Assembly: GCF_001610875.1 (NCBI RefSeq)
Contig: NZ_CP011272.1
Location: 1,283,988 to 1,347,987 of the forward strand
Origin: Pirellula sp. SH-Sr6A
GTDB lineage: Bacteria; Planctomycetota; Planctomycetia; Pirellulales; Pirellulaceae
DNA: 64,000 nt
Reading direction: 5' to 3'
In this document: piece by piece, positions 53,976 to 63,902 of the stretch
Numbering within the stretch: position 1 is the first letter of the stretch
Layout of the letters: every line of letters starts with the position of its first letter
The notes under the pieces: model-generated
What the model was told of the DNA's origin: nothing
Databases searched by the model: none
The model's input: only the letters and a program-made list of their open reading frames with translations
Made by a program: the position numbers and the translations under genes

Positions 53976-55211
53976 TTGGTTTCGAGGATTGGACTAGTGA
54001 ATCAAGCAGACTACCAAAAGGGTTTCCCTGGAAAACTGGTCGCCACTTATCTCACTGAGTATTTGAATGGGCCAATGGCGCCCCCAACTCAGACAAAAAC
54101 GTTGGCATTCGTACCCGACCCTCTTCCTCCCAAAATTGATTGGAAGGCATTGCAGATAGAGCATTTCGACCGCTATTCCGAAACGCTCTTGGCGCTGGGG
54201 AAGATCAATGGTTTGCACAAGCGTGTTGGGAATGCGGCAGCAATGTTGCGAACCTTGTGGATGCGAGAAGCGAAGCTTTCCTCCGAAGTTGAAAATATTC
54301 ACACTACGGCAGAAGAGCTTGTGTTGGCTGGGGCTGGTCGTTTATTGCATCCGCGTGATAGCAGTCTTGAAAGCTGGAACTATGTCCGAGCGCTCGAACA
54401 TGGGATCCATTCTGACTTGCCATGGTCATCACGACTCATTCGGGAAATGCACGCCATATTGTTACAGAGCGTTCGCGGCAAAAATCATCGCCCAGGTTTG
54501 TTTCGCGATAAAGGAGTTTACTTGAGCGGGCCGCTACCTGGAGCTCAACACGCTCGCTTTATTCCCATGCCTCCGGGAGATGAGTTGCTCAATGCAATTC
54601 GCGATCTTGAAGCCTTCGTAAACAACTCTCATGACCATATCCCTCCTCTCTTTGCCGTTGCAATCACTCACTACCAATTCGAAACCATCCATCCATTCAG
54701 TGACGGGAACGGGCGAATAGGGCGCGTTCTCATTTCACGATCCCTAGTGAAGGAGAAACTGCTCGAGCACCCTGTTGTCTACATGAGTGCTTACATCAAC
54801 GAAAATCGTAAGCAATACGTCGACCTTCTTTTACGAATCAGTCAACAAGGTGGTCAAGCTTGGTCTGACTGGATTGGGTTCTTCTTGGAGGCTATTCGAA
54901 CTCAGACGCTTGATGCCATCTGGCGAAGTGAAGAATTGATTAATCTGCAAGTTCGCTTTCAAGACCTTCTTAAAACCGATGGGGCACCAACTAGGTTGTT
55001 TCCAGTCGTCGAATCCTTATTTGCTTCGCCAGCAATGAATATTGCCGATCTTATGAAACATACACAAACCACCAAAACGACAGCAGGAAAGGACATGGAG
55101 CGTTTGGAGCGTCTCGGTATAGTCAGAGAGATTACTGGACGAGAGCGAGAGCGAGATTGGCTCGCGCAAGATATCGTCAACGTTATTTCCAAGGAATCGC
55201 CTCAGCAATAA
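53976..55211 (+). CDS. Fic-domain protein (probable AMP transferase)
   Basis: A 411-residue Fic protein. The N-terminal part includes SSEVEN (102-107), the inhibitory S/TxxxE(G/N) helix motif, so it is a class II, self-inhibited Fic. The active loop HPFSDGNGRIGR (239-250) has catalytic His239 and the full phosphate-binding set. A C-terminal winged helix (PAMNIADLMKHTQTTKTTAG) and basic end follow. Fic enzymes transfer AMP from ATP to a target Tyr, Ser or Thr; target unknown. TTG start at 53976. Located among mobile elements, suggesting transfer. Confidence 0.93.
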   Translation: MVSRIGLVNQADYQKGFPGKLVATYLTEYLNGPMAPPTQTKTLAFVPDPLPPKIDWKALQIEHFDRYSETLLALGKINGLHKRVGNAAAMLRTLWMREAKLSSEVENIHTTAEELVLAGAGRLLHPRDSSLESWNYVRALEHGIHSDLPWSSRLIREMHAILLQSVRGKNHRPGLFRDKGVYLSGPLPGAQHARFIPMPPGDELLNAIRDLEAFVNNSHDHIPPLFAVAITHYQFETIHPFSDGNGRIGRVLISRSLVKEKLLEHPVVYMSAYINENRKQYVDLLLRISQQGGQAWSDWIGFFLEAIRTQTLDAIWRSEELINLQVRFQDLLKTDGAPTRLFPVVESLFASPAMNIADLMKHTQTTKTTAGKDMERLERLGIVREITGRERERDWLAQDIVNVISKESPQQ

Positions 55212-55328
55212 CCAGTACCAAGCCCCTGCAAAAACAAGTAGTTGCTCTCGAATGAACTGGGTAATGCAAGTTTACAGGAATGACTTTAAATCGCACCTAA
55301 ACGCCGACAGAACTCGTATGATCACCGT

Positions 55329-56603
55329 TTGCGGGAATTGGTCTTCCAATCTGGAAGAACGGAGACCGCGAGACGAATCGGTGTGCCTCGATCTACGATT
55401 CATGGCTGGACTAAGGCTCGACCTCGACCGGTTGTGACACTGATTGCAAAAGATGATTATGTCGAGAGCCTCGAAAAGAGGGTCTACCTTCTCGAGCGGC
55501 GCACAGCACGATTGAGAGCTTTACTTCGACTGTGCGTTGTCTTGTTTCGGCTATGGGGTTTTTCGCTTACCTACCAACGATTGCCTCAAGGGAGCGATAA
55601 AGAAAAACTCCTCCGGGTCATTGATCGTGCAAGCCTCTTCGTTCGATTGTCAAGATTACTTGCCTGCATTGGACTCTCTTCTTCGCGCTACTACGATTGG
55701 AAGAACTCGCAAGAATGTGGACTCGATGATGTCGCGTCTTGTCCTAGGTCTTTGCCGGGGCAAACGACTGCGACGGAACGCTCCGAAATGCGATCGATGG
55801 TGCAGTCTGAAGACTATCGTCATCTCAGCGTCGGATCGATTGCACGATTGGCCTCACGTTTAGGAAAGGTCTACGCTTGCACCTCGACTTGGTACCGAGC
55901 AATTCAAAATGGAAATTGGATCCGGTCTCGCAAACGCATCTACCCACCGAAACCGCGCGTCGGATTACGAGCTACGAAGCCGAACGAATATTGGCATGTC
56001 GATACAACCATTGTTCGATTGCTCGATGGCAGCCGCGTGTACCTTCACGCAATTCTCGACAACTTCTCGCGCCGCATTCTCGCATGGAGATTGAATTACA
56101 CCTTTGAAACAGGTACGACAGCGGAACTCCTTAAGGAAGCAGCGAAGGGACTCCCCGAAAACACAGTACCCTCTGCTGTCATGGACTTGGGCGTTGAAAA
56201 CGTGAATGGCGCAGTAAATGAGCTTGTTTCTGATGGCACCATCCAGCGCATTCTTGCGCAGGTCGATATTGTGGAATCGAACAGTATGATCGAAGCATGG
56301 TGGCGTCAGCTGAAGCACCAGTGGTTGTATTTGAACGAACTTGAAAGTGCGAATTCGGTTCGCAAGTTTGTTGCCTTTTACGTCGAGCAGCACAACTCGG
56401 TCGTGCCCCATTTTGCCTTCCAAGGGCAGACACCCGACGAGATGCACTTTGGGACCGGAGCGAATGTTCCGGTGGACCTTAAAGAGAAGCGTGCAACAGC
56501 GAGAACTGCGAGGTTAGCGCACAATCGCGCTCTGAGCTGTGATTTCTGTAGAGCAAAAACCAGCGAACCAGCACTTGTATCACTCCAAAACAACACGAGC
56601 TAA
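55329..56603 (+). CDS. DDE transposase (rve integrase core)
   Basis: A 424-residue transposase. It opens with a helix-turn-helix (TARRIGVPRSTIHGW), and the integrase core carries Asp225 in YWHVDTTIVRLLDG, Asp286 in VMDLGVENVNG and Glu322 in SNSMIEAWWRQLKH, a DD-35-E spacing. The reading frame continues upstream as KRRQNSYDHRLREL to a stop without a start codon, so translation must start at the TTG 55329 or the 5' end is damaged. No terminal inverted repeats or target duplication were found by eye, so the ends of the element are undefined. Confidence 0.8.
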   Translation: MRELVFQSGRTETARRIGVPRSTIHGWTKARPRPVVTLIAKDDYVESLEKRVYLLERRTARLRALLRLCVVLFRLWGFSLTYQRLPQGSDKEKLLRVIDRASLFVRLSRLLACIGLSSSRYYDWKNSQECGLDDVASCPRSLPGQTTATERSEMRSMVQSEDYRHLSVGSIARLASRLGKVYACTSTWYRAIQNGNWIRSRKRIYPPKPRVGLRATKPNEYWHVDTTIVRLLDGSRVYLHAILDNFSRRILAWRLNYTFETGTTAELLKEAAKGLPENTVPSAVMDLGVENVNGAVNELVSDGTIQRILAQVDIVESNSMIEAWWRQLKHQWLYLNELESANSVRKFVAFYVEQHNSVVPHFAFQGQTPDEMHFGTGANVPVDLKEKRATARTARLAHNRALSCDFCRAKTSEPALVSLQNNTS

Positions 56604-57236
56604 GCCTTGTGCAAGTGCGTCTTGTACCAAGAAACGAGGATCACCAAGCGAGCGACAAGCTCGATGGATGTCTGATTGATCGTCACAAGCAGGAAAATCG
56701 ACGTCGAACCATCTCACAAAACCATCGAAACACCCCAACAGATCGCCCGTTTACACCGAAGTGAGCCCAAGCTCATCGATTGCACGAGGTGGCCCTTAGA
56801 GAAACTCTTGCGGCACAATCAACTCGCCTAATAGCGCCGAGTTCTCGAACGCTTTTTTCCAGAATGTTCTGCAGCGCCGGAAGGAAAATCACCTTAGTCG
56901 ATGCGATCTACTTTTTGCTCAGGGCGGGTCAAGTTTTCATCGCAAACCAATTGAACAGCTCTTCACGCTCTCAAAGTTCAGGTGAGCAACACGTCGATTT
57001 CTTTGTATCCAATACGATTTTCCGTTGATACCGTTACTTCATTTACTGCTGATCGAATCTTATTCATATATGGATAATCTTTGTTCACATCTTGTGCCTC
57101 TCTTTACTAGCGCTATGATCGAGTCATCGAATGCTTCTAGTACAGTTACCGTAGCAGCAGCGATTCTGCACAGCTGTGTCGAGATCAGCGAAATCAAGAT
57201 ACTGTCGTTTGTTACGTCGATGGACCGATTTTTCCC
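56604..57236. other. intergenic region, nothing recognised
   Basis: About 630 bp between the transposase and the ABC permease. A short frame at 56780-57028 (+) looks non-coding. The last 200 bp are AT-richer and probably contain the promoter of the transporter operon. An insertion-sequence end would also be expected here but none is clear. Confidence 0.35.
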
Positions 57237-60212
57237 ATGCAAAGCCTAAAGCTAATTCTCAAGTTGGTTCTACGACAGACGGCGATTCATCCAGGCCGAG
57301 CGATAGTAACGGTCTTTGGAATTATCGCGTCAACGTGTGCAGTTGTTTGGGTAGTTAGTGGGTACGACGCGCTGGTTTCCCAGTTCGATGAAAACGCTGG
57401 CAAGTACTTAGGGCGCTATGACATCTTGTTGATTCCTCAAGGCCAGCCTGGCGCAGTCAGTTATGTCGATCCTAAGGTAATCGAAATGATGCGTGAAGAT
57501 CCAGGCGTTCTAGAACTCAATCCAGTTCATCAGTCGCGAGTTTCGATCGCTCGCGTTAGTAAGCCAGGCGAAGGCACGGATGAGTCTTCGCTTGGATTGC
57601 TCATCGGCACACGACCACCAGTCAATGGAGCGCCGCCGATTGACCCAGTGCTTGTCGGGACAGCTGCCGAAGAGCCGCCATACGAACTTCAGCAAGGCGC
57701 ATGGCTAAAGGATGACAGTGTTGTTATTAGTTCCGGCGCTGCCAAGCGACTAAACATCACGGTCGGAGATGAGGTTTTAGTTACGACGATGGCGAATCAA
57801 ATGCGATTGCCCGTTATTGGGGTCGTCGAGCAAGCGCCGGAGACTCCGTCGCTCGGTGGCGGACCTGGCGGTCGCGGTAACAGAAGTGGTGGGCGCGGAT
57901 CTGGAAGAGGTGGTCCTGGCGGTGGCGGTCCTGGTCGTGGCGGTCAGGGCGGTGGACGTGGAGCGGGTCCAGGTCCAACCGAGGGTACGGTCGCTGACAG
58001 AGCTGATTCGGTAGAGAATACTGCCACCAAGCTTGGAATCCCTGCAGCTTTTGTTCAGGGAGTGGCAACCAATGCTATCTACGTCCGTCCGCAGCTTGCT
58101 GAAAAGATCAACGGTTTTTCTTCTGAGCCAACGGTTCTACAGGTCGCTCTTCGCGATTCGTATGTGGTGTACCAGTTTTCGTCCAAGTGGAAAGAGCCTC
58201 TCGCAGCGGCTCTCCCGGCAATGACCATCGTTGACTTCAGCACCGTTCGCGCTGGGTTGACGAACAGCATGAGCGTTTCGTCACAACGATCGCAGTCCTA
58301 CGCCGCCACGGGTTTCGCATCGCTGGCGTCAGTCTTCATCATTTTCTCACTCTTGAGCATGGGAGTTAGTGAACGTACTCGCGAGTTTGCTTTACTCCGC
58401 GCGGTTGCGTTTAGTCGACTTCAGATCGCTGGAGTCGTTGGGATCGAGAGTTTCATACTGGCAGCAATCGGTTGGTTCTGCGGACTGGTGCTGGGTTTCT
58501 GCTTGCTGTTTATCGGCAGCCGTTGGATGCCAGGACTTTTTGCAAGCGGGGCAACACTTGGCTGGACGACATTCAAGTTAACGGCTGCAACTGTCCTTTT
58601 AGGTGCCATCGGAGCTGCCGTGCTGCCTGCGTGGCGTGCAACGCGCATCAGGCCTCTGGAAGCAATCTCAGTTTCCCGTGTTGCGGCGCCTGGAACATGG
58701 CACTACAGCACAATGACAGTCGTGGGGTTACTGCTCGCTATAACTGCGCCTGTTACAGTCTTTTTGTTGCCTCTTCCCGACCAATGGCGAGTGTGGTGCT
58801 ATTCCATGGTGACCTATCCAGCATTGCTCATCGGTATGGTGCTACTGACGCCAATCGTCGTGCGATTGTCGGAACGGCTTTTCGGAAGTCCGCTCTCCAA
58901 ACTCTTCGGAATCGACCCTCGTTTATTTCATACCCAACTATCGACGAACCTTTGGCGAACAATAGGGGCCACATTGGCGCTTTCGGTTGGGCTTGGCTTG
59001 TATGCATCTACGCAAACCTGGGGCTTTTCAATGCTTAAGCCGTTCATGCCCGGAGATTGGTTGCCCGATATGCTTGTCTCCTTTCAGCCAGGAGGATTGG
59101 ATGATCAGGGACTTGATGCGGTGCGCAAGGCTGAGGGAGTCGAAAATTCGAGCGTAACGCCGCTCGCGATCGAACAAGCTAAGTTTGATTGGGGAGACGA
59201 CGAGGCTCCGGGGCGTATAACGCACGACAATGCTGTTCTGTTTGGTATTGATGCTCAGGAGATTCTCACCGGAAATGCCCCGCTTGTTCCCGTTAATTTT
59301 GTGCAGGGGAATCGAGATGATGTAGTTTCGCGATTGAAGAGCGGTGGAACTTGCGTGGTTTCGCGAGATTTTCAAGTGACTTCCGGATTGCGAGTCGGTC
59401 AAAAAGTAAAGTTCATTCCACCCAACGCTCCAAGCCAACGTGTTGAATATGAAATCGTTGGAGTAGTAGAAATGCCCGGCTGGCAATGGATAACGAAGTT
59501 TTCCGGAGTTCGACGCCACTTTGTTCGAACCGCCAGCATGATGTTCGTTGACCGCCAGACAGTTCGGAAAGACTTTCAGTTAAACAGAACCGAATTCTGC
59601 TGGCTTAATCTTAAGCCCGGTACAAAGCTGCCCGAGATTGAAGCGGCTATGCAGAAAATAGCCGAGCAGTTCGCTACCGGCAATATTCAAGCGGACGGAC
59701 TAGGTACGGTGACTTCGTATCGCCCTTTCGCACGCGCGACGGCCACTGAAACTGTCCGAAGGTCAATCACCATTCGAGCCAAAGACATGATTTGGGGCAT
59801 GAGCCAACTACCGCTCATCACTCTGTTCATTATGTCACTTGCAGTAGTGAATGCCGTGATCGCGTCGGTTCGTTCCCGTCAATGGGAGTTTGGCATTCTT
59901 CGATCAATCGGAACAACCCGACTACAGTTGGTCAAGATAGTTATTGCGGAAACACTTCTTATCGGTCTATCTGCCTGCATGCTCAGCTTGTCGTTCGGAT
60001 TGATCGCTGGATGGTGTGGGGTTGGAATGGCGCTATACGGAAATTGGGGCCAGTACTTCGGCACGCCTGAATTTCTTGTGCCTTGGCAGCAACTAGGATT
60101 TGGCTTCGTTATTACTCTTAGCCTATGCGCAATAGCGGCGGCCTGGCCCGCGTTTCGAATCGGCCGCGCTGAACCCTTGTCACTACTTGCCGCTGGCCGC
60201 AGCGCGCGTTAG
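57237..60212 (+). CDS. ABC transporter permease with two FtsX domains and Gly/Arg-rich insertion
   Basis: A 991-residue permease of the MacB/LolCE/FtsX superfamily with a duplicated architecture: N-terminal span (AIVTVFGIIASTCAVVWVV), large periplasmic domain, three spans (SLASVFIIFSLLSMG, GIESFILAAIGWFCGLVLG and a third at about 440), two middle spans, then a second copy (LWRTIGATLALSVGLGLYAS, periplasmic domain, three terminal spans ending SLCAIAAAWPAF). The first periplasmic domain carries a 45-residue Gly/Arg-rich insertion (about 205-255) full of RGG and GGR units. ATP-binding partner and a paralogous permease follow. Confidence 0.92.
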   Translation: MQSLKLILKLVLRQTAIHPGRAIVTVFGIIASTCAVVWVVSGYDALVSQFDENAGKYLGRYDILLIPQGQPGAVSYVDPKVIEMMREDPGVLELNPVHQSRVSIARVSKPGEGTDESSLGLLIGTRPPVNGAPPIDPVLVGTAAEEPPYELQQGAWLKDDSVVISSGAAKRLNITVGDEVLVTTMANQMRLPVIGVVEQAPETPSLGGGPGGRGNRSGGRGSGRGGPGGGGPGRGGQGGGRGAGPGPTEGTVADRADSVENTATKLGIPAAFVQGVATNAIYVRPQLAEKINGFSSEPTVLQVALRDSYVVYQFSSKWKEPLAAALPAMTIVDFSTVRAGLTNSMSVSSQRSQSYAATGFASLASVFIIFSLLSMGVSERTREFALLRAVAFSRLQIAGVVGIESFILAAIGWFCGLVLGFCLLFIGSRWMPGLFASGATLGWTTFKLTAATVLLGAIGAAVLPAWRATRIRPLEAISVSRVAAPGTWHYSTMTVVGLLLAITAPVTVFLLPLPDQWRVWCYSMVTYPALLIGMVLLTPIVVRLSERLFGSPLSKLFGIDPRLFHTQLSTNLWRTIGATLALSVGLGLYASTQTWGFSMLKPFMPGDWLPDMLVSFQPGGLDDQGLDAVRKAEGVENSSVTPLAIEQAKFDWGDDEAPGRITHDNAVLFGIDAQEILTGNAPLVPVNFVQGNRDDVVSRLKSGGTCVVSRDFQVTSGLRVGQKVKFIPPNAPSQRVEYEIVGVVEMPGWQWITKFSGVRRHFVRTASMMFVDRQTVRKDFQLNRTEFCWLNLKPGTKLPEIEAAMQKIAEQFATGNIQADGLGTVTSYRPFARATATETVRRSITIRAKDMIWGMSQLPLITLFIMSLAVVNAVIASVRSRQWEFGILRSIGTTRLQLVKIVIAETLLIGLSACMLSLSFGLIAGWCGVGMALYGNWGQYFGTPEFLVPWQQLGFGFVITLSLCAIAAAWPAFRIGRAEPLSLLAAGRSAR

Positions 60213-60246
60213 GTGCCGATAGCACGCTCATAGCACATAGCCAGAG

Positions 60247-61035
60247 ATGAGTTCTTCTCCAATCGCAAACCAAGATCAGGAAAAAATGTCCGATAGTAAA
60301 CCAGTTCAAGTGTCCAATGTCGTCAAGCGCTTTCGTCAAGGCAGGTCTGCGGTCACAGCGCTTGATGGCGTGTCGGTGGAGATCGTTTCAGGCGAGTTTG
60401 TGGCCATCATGGGTGCGTCGGGCTCCGGGAAGAGCACGCTTTTACACGCCATGGCCGGCTTAACGGAGATCGATGAAGGTATCGTTCGCGTCGGTGGACA
60501 GGATCTTGCTCAACTGAACGACCGCCAACTCACTCAGTTTCGTCGAAGAAAGATCGGATTGATTTTTCAATCATTCAATCTGATTCCTAGCCTATCCGCT
60601 GTAAACAATATCCTGCTGCCAGCGAACTCGGATCAAGAGACAATTAATCGATCCGAGCAGTTATTGGATCGCTTGGGGATTTCGCCGCGCAGGAACCATA
60701 AACCAGGTGCGATGTCTGGCGGAGAGCAACAACGTGTTGCTATTGCAAGGGCTCTTATTACCGAACCGGCGATTGTGTTTGCTGACGAGCCGACGGGAAG
60801 TCTGGACTCTACAACAGGGCAAAAGCTGTGCGAGTTGCTTCGCGAGCTGTGTGATGAAGAGCATCGGAGCATTGTGGTGGTAACCCATGAGCCGACTGTA
60901 GCCATGTGGGCGGACCGAGTCTTGGTGTTGCGTGACGGCAAGCTGCTAACTGAATTCGCTACAACCGGGTCGCATCATCCGCATGAGATTACCGAGCGTT
61001 ACCAGCAGGCGCTGTTTGGGGAATCGCTCGTATGA
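60247..61035 (+). CDS. ABC transporter ATP-binding protein (MacB/LolD-like)
   Basis: A 262-residue ATPase: Walker A GASGSGKST, Q-loop FQSFNLIPSL, signature MSGGEQQRVAIARAL, Walker B IVFADEPTGSLDS and the H-loop VVTHEP. LolD/MacB-type ATPases drive FtsX-family permeases in mechanotransmission or lipoprotein transfer. Two starts are possible: ATG 60247, or ATG 60286 with AGGA six nt upstream; the second is at least as likely. Its stop overlaps the next permease start (ATGA). Confidence 0.95.
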   Translation: MSSSPIANQDQEKMSDSKPVQVSNVVKRFRQGRSAVTALDGVSVEIVSGEFVAIMGASGSGKSTLLHAMAGLTEIDEGIVRVGGQDLAQLNDRQLTQFRRRKIGLIFQSFNLIPSLSAVNNILLPANSDQETINRSEQLLDRLGISPRRNHKPGAMSGGEQQRVAIARALITEPAIVFADEPTGSLDSTTGQKLCELLRELCDEEHRSIVVVTHEPTVAMWADRVLVLRDGKLLTEFATTGSHHPHEITERYQQALFGESLV

Positions 61036-63890
61036 AAGTGCTGCAAGTCGCGATTTCGTTCCTCGCCGAACATCCGTTGCGGGCAATCTTGACGACCACG
61101 GCTGGCGCAGCAGCCACGTGTTTAGTGATCTGGATCGCAAGCAGTTACGATGCTTTGCACAAGACCTTTGATGAGTATTCGAACCTGGCGCTGGGTCGAT
61201 ACCAACTAGCGGTTGCGCCGATCGGGTCAAAGGGCGAACTCGAGGTGCCACGACAAGTGCTCGAAGACCTTCGAAAAGATCCGACGGTGGTCTCGGCAGA
61301 TGCTATGTGGGCTGTTCGCATGCCGCTTGCAGGAGCATCCGCCGTCATTCCATTGGCAGGTCCTAGGGAGTCAGGAATTCCAGGTTCGCAAAGTGAGCGT
61401 GGTTCCGTATCTGTTCCAACTGATACTAGCGGCTTGCAGTCTGAGGAGTCCAACCAAGGCAAACCAGGGCCACGATCACGTCGACCTTTTTTACCTGAAC
61501 TGTTGATGGTTGCAAGCAGCGCAGACTCGCCTCCTCACGACATGCAAAGTGGTAGTTGGATCAACAGCATTTCCGGAAATCAAAGTGGCCCGAACAGCAT
61601 CGCTATTAGGGCAGATGTTGCCAAAGACCGGGGCTGGAAATTGGGCGATCCGATCGAGGTGAAGGTCGGTTCGACTGCTCGCACATTGCAGATCGCAGGG
61701 ATTTTCAATGGTCCAAGCCTGCCGGGGGCTGGGCCGATGGGCATTCCTCTTCTTACACCAAGTTCGGCAGATGCATTTGTGACGATCGATCTTGCTAAGG
61801 AGATTTTTGGACAATCAGAAAGGATTAGCTTGATCGGTGTCGCTGTAGATAACGGTGCAGACATAGACAAATTTAGATTCGGCTGGGCTCCTAGACTTAA
61901 CCGCTATGAAACGCCCGTGCAATTTCAAGAAGCGTTTGAAATCGAGGAGGCGCTGGATCAGGCGGCTGCGGCTCAAAATCTGCGTATGCAATCGTTTGCT
62001 GCAACCGGAATCGCGCTGCTGGTTTCAGCATTGGTCGTCATGTGTTCGTTAAGTATGGGTGTCAATGAGCGAATTCGACAATACGCTGTGCTTCGAGCAA
62101 TCGCTTTTTCACGAATCCAAGTAGCTTTTGTCATCGTAATGGAAGGTTTTTTGTTGGGGCTCGGAGGACTGTTGTTCGGGCTACTGGCTAGCTGGCTACT
62201 GCTTACGATTGTTGGGTGGCTATTCGCCAAGGTTCTCTATCACGGAATTTCCATAGGGACATGGAGCGTAACGCTGGCAAGTATATCGATGTTGGGCGGA
62301 GCCTTGATTGCCTCACTAATTCCTGCGATTCGAGTGATGCGATTTCGTCCAATGGATGCTATGGCACCTCGGCCCGAAATTGTCGACGAGCCTCGCTTTG
62401 TTCGTTTGTCGCTTCTAATCGGAAGTATTTTGGTGGCCATCAATCCGATTCTGACTTTTCTCCTTCCTCCTGGTTCAGAGCCAGCAACCTACGTGCGAAT
62501 GGCTGTTGGGTTCGTAACAATGGCTGTGGGCTTTACACTACTAGCGCCATTAGTTGTTTGTTGGGTTGACCAATTCGGAAGCCCGCTATTAGCTCGAGTG
62601 TTCGCGACGGATCAAAAATTACTTTCGAGCCAAATTTCTTCCAGAGTGTGGCGTTCGGTGGGTGCTTCCGTCTCGCTTGCTTTTGGGCTTGGGCTTTTCC
62701 TTGGAATTCATGTTTGGGGCTGGACCATGCTGGAGGCATTCGTCCCGGGTCCGTGGGCGCCTGATGCGCTCGCTGCGGTTTCTCCGGGGCTTGCCCTCAA
62801 TCAATTGAATAACGTCAGAGAGATCGAGGGAATCCATACGCAGCGATCCACGCTAGTCGTGGTGGAACAGCCAAGACTCTTACAAGATCTTACTGGCAGT
62901 GCAACGCGCGCAACGATCACGCGTCAAGATAATATCATCCTGGCTGGACTCGATCCCGGCGTGGCCTTTGGAGGCGACGATCCACTCTTGAAGCTTCGAT
63001 GGATTGAAGGAGATCCGTCGCGGGCCATTGAGAAAATGCAAAGCGAAAGAAGTTGTGTCGTTCCAGTCCACTTTCTCAGAGAAACTGGCTTGAAGTTAGA
63101 CGACCTCATTGAAGTCGTTCCGCCAGAGTCCTCGGCGACCCCTGTGAGCTACACTATCGTAGGTGCCGTCGATCTTCACGGCTGGCATTGGCAAACCAAG
63201 ACGACGGGACTGCGTCCCCGCACACATCGCGCAGCAGCCCTGATTTTCGCCGACCTGAAACAGGTCTCGCGAGATTTTCAATTGCCGGAAGCGACCCACG
63301 TTTGGTTTGATTACACTCAAAGGCAATCTGACCCAGACGCAATCAGCGATGGATTGAAGTCATTGCTTGCCCAGACGCACGCGTCAAGTTCTGGTGAGTC
63401 ATCAGTTCAATCTAGAGTCATCCCGGTCGCCAGCATTCGGAATCAACTTCGAAACATGGCCAGTCGATGGCTGTGGATGCTTAGCCAAGTTCCGCTCCTT
63501 GCACTCGTAATTGCAGCCATCGGAGTCTTGAACGTATTGTTGGCTTCTGTTCGCTCCCGGCGATGGGAATTTGGCGTGCTGCGGTCGATCGGAATCGATC
63601 GATCACAGATCACCCGCGCTATCTTAGCTGAAGGAGTATTGATTGCGATTGTGGCTTGCGTTCTCAGTGTGTCGTTCGGCGTATTGGCTGGTTGGTGCGG
63701 TTGCGGTTTGGCCCAGTACATTAGTTTCTTCGGTGGACTCCATCCACCGTTGGTAATCCCTCTATTGCCAGTGGTTCTTGGGGTGGGCCTCGCCCTTGCA
63801 ATCGGATTTTTGTGCGCGCTGGCACCTGCTTTGGTGATTGGTCGAGCATCCCCATTATCGCTGCTACAACAGACCAAAGATGCTCTTTAG
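61032..63890 (+). CDS. ABC transporter permease with two FtsX domains (second paralogue)
   Basis: A 952-residue permease with the same duplicated layout as the one at 57237. Paired landmarks: HPLRAILTTTAGAAATCLVIW (HPGRAIVTVFGIIASTCAVVW in the first), SMGVNERIRQYAVLRAIAFSR, WRSVGASVSLAFGLGLFLG, VRSRRWEFGVLRSIGIDRSQ and RASPLSLLQQ at the end. It lacks the Gly/Arg-rich insertion but has its own Ser/Pro/Arg-rich loop (about 115-155). Translationally coupled to the ATPase. The pair of unlike permeases suggests a heterodimer around an ATPase dimer. Confidence 0.93.
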   Translation: MKVLQVAISFLAEHPLRAILTTTAGAAATCLVIWIASSYDALHKTFDEYSNLALGRYQLAVAPIGSKGELEVPRQVLEDLRKDPTVVSADAMWAVRMPLAGASAVIPLAGPRESGIPGSQSERGSVSVPTDTSGLQSEESNQGKPGPRSRRPFLPELLMVASSADSPPHDMQSGSWINSISGNQSGPNSIAIRADVAKDRGWKLGDPIEVKVGSTARTLQIAGIFNGPSLPGAGPMGIPLLTPSSADAFVTIDLAKEIFGQSERISLIGVAVDNGADIDKFRFGWAPRLNRYETPVQFQEAFEIEEALDQAAAAQNLRMQSFAATGIALLVSALVVMCSLSMGVNERIRQYAVLRAIAFSRIQVAFVIVMEGFLLGLGGLLFGLLASWLLLTIVGWLFAKVLYHGISIGTWSVTLASISMLGGALIASLIPAIRVMRFRPMDAMAPRPEIVDEPRFVRLSLLIGSILVAINPILTFLLPPGSEPATYVRMAVGFVTMAVGFTLLAPLVVCWVDQFGSPLLARVFATDQKLLSSQISSRVWRSVGASVSLAFGLGLFLGIHVWGWTMLEAFVPGPWAPDALAAVSPGLALNQLNNVREIEGIHTQRSTLVVVEQPRLLQDLTGSATRATITRQDNIILAGLDPGVAFGGDDPLLKLRWIEGDPSRAIEKMQSERSCVVPVHFLRETGLKLDDLIEVVPPESSATPVSYTIVGAVDLHGWHWQTKTTGLRPRTHRAAALIFADLKQVSRDFQLPEATHVWFDYTQRQSDPDAISDGLKSLLAQTHASSSGESSVQSRVIPVASIRNQLRNMASRWLWMLSQVPLLALVIAAIGVLNVLLASVRSRRWEFGVLRSIGIDRSQITRAILAEGVLIAIVACVLSVSFGVLAGWCGCGLAQYISFFGGLHPPLVIPLLPVVLGVGLALAIGFLCALAPALVIGRASPLSLLQQTKDAL

Positions 63891-63902
63891 GTATGAAAAC
63901 AT

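Noticed and set aside
56780-57028. 82-codon plus-strand frame between transposase and transporter
   Set aside because: No ribosome-binding site, family or sensible composition.
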